From contig JAQUHL010000147.1 of NCBI GenBank assembly GCA_028683635.1, forward strand, positions 1-5,590: a DNA stretch of 5,590 nt. The letters run 5' to 3'. This DNA is from Candidatus Cloacimonadota bacterium (GTDB lineage Bacteria; Cloacimonadota; Cloacimonadia; Cloacimonadales; Cloacimonadaceae). Position 1 is the stretch's first letter. Each line of letters begins with the position of its first letter. The translations under genes and the position numbers were made by a program. Shown here piece by piece: positions 4,914-5,590 of this stretch. Under the pieces are notes generated by a model. It saw nothing but the letters and a program-made list of their open reading frames with translations. It was not told the origin of the DNA and ran no database searches.

Positions 4914-5590
4914 ATGAACACCTCACCATTTAACCAACCAGAGACGATATCCATTAATTGTTACAATATTGATGATACGCAGAGCTTAGAGATAGCTTAC
5001 TCTGATTTATTGGTATTCACAGATGAATCCCAACATACTGAAGGTTGGATGCGCTATCACAGTGGTGCTGGGTTCTGGGTAAGCCCTGTTTTTTATAAAT
5101 ATAGTATAGGGAGAAAACACGTAGTTCTTTTAAACAAAAGCGGTTGTTTAATGAGCGTATATGTCACCAATCCAACCCCCGTAGTTGAATGGAAGACTGA
5201 TCTTCGATCATCTGAGCGTAATTTAGATCCGAGCTCTTTTAAGTTTGAGTTTATTGCTACTCCAGTTTTGTTGGATGGTAAGATTTATGTAGGCAGTACA
5301 TTATTAAATACTACAGGAATCCGGTTCCCAGGGAATCACTCGGTGTTATCTTATCACAATGCAACCAACAAAACGATGCTCTTCACCATTAACAACGAAA
5401 ACAGCAATATGTATGGCGATGGAGTAGCAGATTGCTATCCTAGCAATTCCGCCGAGTATGACATAAGCTCGAGGAATATCAATCTTTCCTATGTGGCCTA
5501 CAATAATGCATATACCAATCCTACTATACAAGTATCACAACCCGATGTCAAATGGAATCGCCAATCATGGGGTGGTATAGCGACATACCA
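4914..5590 (+). CDS. Unrecognised repeat-containing protein (C-terminus beyond window)
   Basis: I do not recognise the family. The frame is open from ATG 4914 to the window end, 225 complete codons, and continues outside. The sequence is rich in Asn, Ser, Thr and Tyr and has no membrane segment or signal peptide, which is odd for a protein that looks extracellular. Residues 54-95 (FWVSP, NKSGCL, VTNPTP, VEWKT) match the unit in the preceding frame. A weaker third copy, TNPT followed by VKW, appears at 201-214. There is no Shine-Dalgarno sequence before ATG 4914, so translation would depend on coupling to the preceding stop, or on a frame fusion with it. TTA, AAT and ACA codons are frequent, unlike the left-hand operon. 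An exported beta-rich repeat protein is a guess from composition only. Confidence 0.7.
   Translation, partial: MNTSPFNQPETISINCYNIDDTQSLEIAYSDLLVFTDESQHTEGWMRYHSGAGFWVSPVFYKYSIGRKHVVLLNKSGCLMSVYVTNPTPVVEWKTDLRSSERNLDPSSFKFEFIATPVLLDGKIYVGSTLLNTTGIRFPGNHSVLSYHNATNKTMLFTINNENSNMYGDGVADCYPSNSAEYDISSRNINLSYVAYNNAYTNPTIQVSQPDVKWNRQSWGGIATY

Noticed and set aside
5346..5531. 61-codon minus-strand open frame within the last plus-strand gene
   Set aside because: The plus-strand frame is longer, continues a repeat pattern and stays open to the edge; the antisense frame is low in complexity and unsupported.

Overview
The window looks like a Gram-negative bacterial chromosome or metagenomic contig. It has two unlike halves joined at a very long perfect palindrome. 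The left half (1-4068) is a compact minus-strand operon of roughly 50% G+C (31 of 60 bases at 3541-3600) with CTG-rich leucine usage. The right half (about 4387-5590) is A+T-richer (22 of 60 G+C at 4981-5040) and uses many TTA, AAT and ACA codons. The overall style recalls the FCB group, possibly Cloacimonadota, but this is a guess from memory and no marker gene in the window proves it.

The operon is transcribed right to left in four steps. It begins with a class I/II PLP-dependent aminotransferase (4068-2869). Next is a small soluble histidine-kinase-like protein with a degenerate ATPase domain (2872-2234). An NtrC-type sigma54-dependent response regulator follows (2234-813). Last is a MalF/UgpA-type sugar ABC permease (795-1), which runs off the left edge. 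The first two junctions are overlapping stop/start codons (ATGA and TGATG) and the third is a 17-base gap holding the permease ribosome-binding site, so the genes are very probably co-transcribed and translationally coupled. The kinase-like protein keeps its phosphoacceptor histidine but lacks recognisable ATP-binding boxes. It may therefore act as a Spo0B-like phosphotransfer protein, a phosphatase or a scaffold for the adjacent regulator.

The spacer 4069-4588 holds no convincing gene. Its centre is an 85-base palindrome (4302-4386) with 42-bp perfect arms around one unpaired base. Each arm is built from TTAAT motifs spaced exactly 11 bp apart. It does not look like an intrinsic terminator. 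It lies between divergent transcription units at the composition change, so a binding-site array, a recombination or mobile-element end, and an assembly fold-back all remain possible.

The right half encodes two unrecognised plus-strand reading frames, 4610-4909 and 4914 to beyond the right edge. They share a repeated motif (GCL..TN.TP...EW). The first has a plausible signal peptide preceded by a strong Shine-Dalgarno sequence that points at an ATA codon. The second has neither a signal peptide nor a ribosome-binding site. A +1 shift within 4904-4907 would join them into one secreted repeat protein, so this is either a decayed gene, a sequencing indel or a recoding site.
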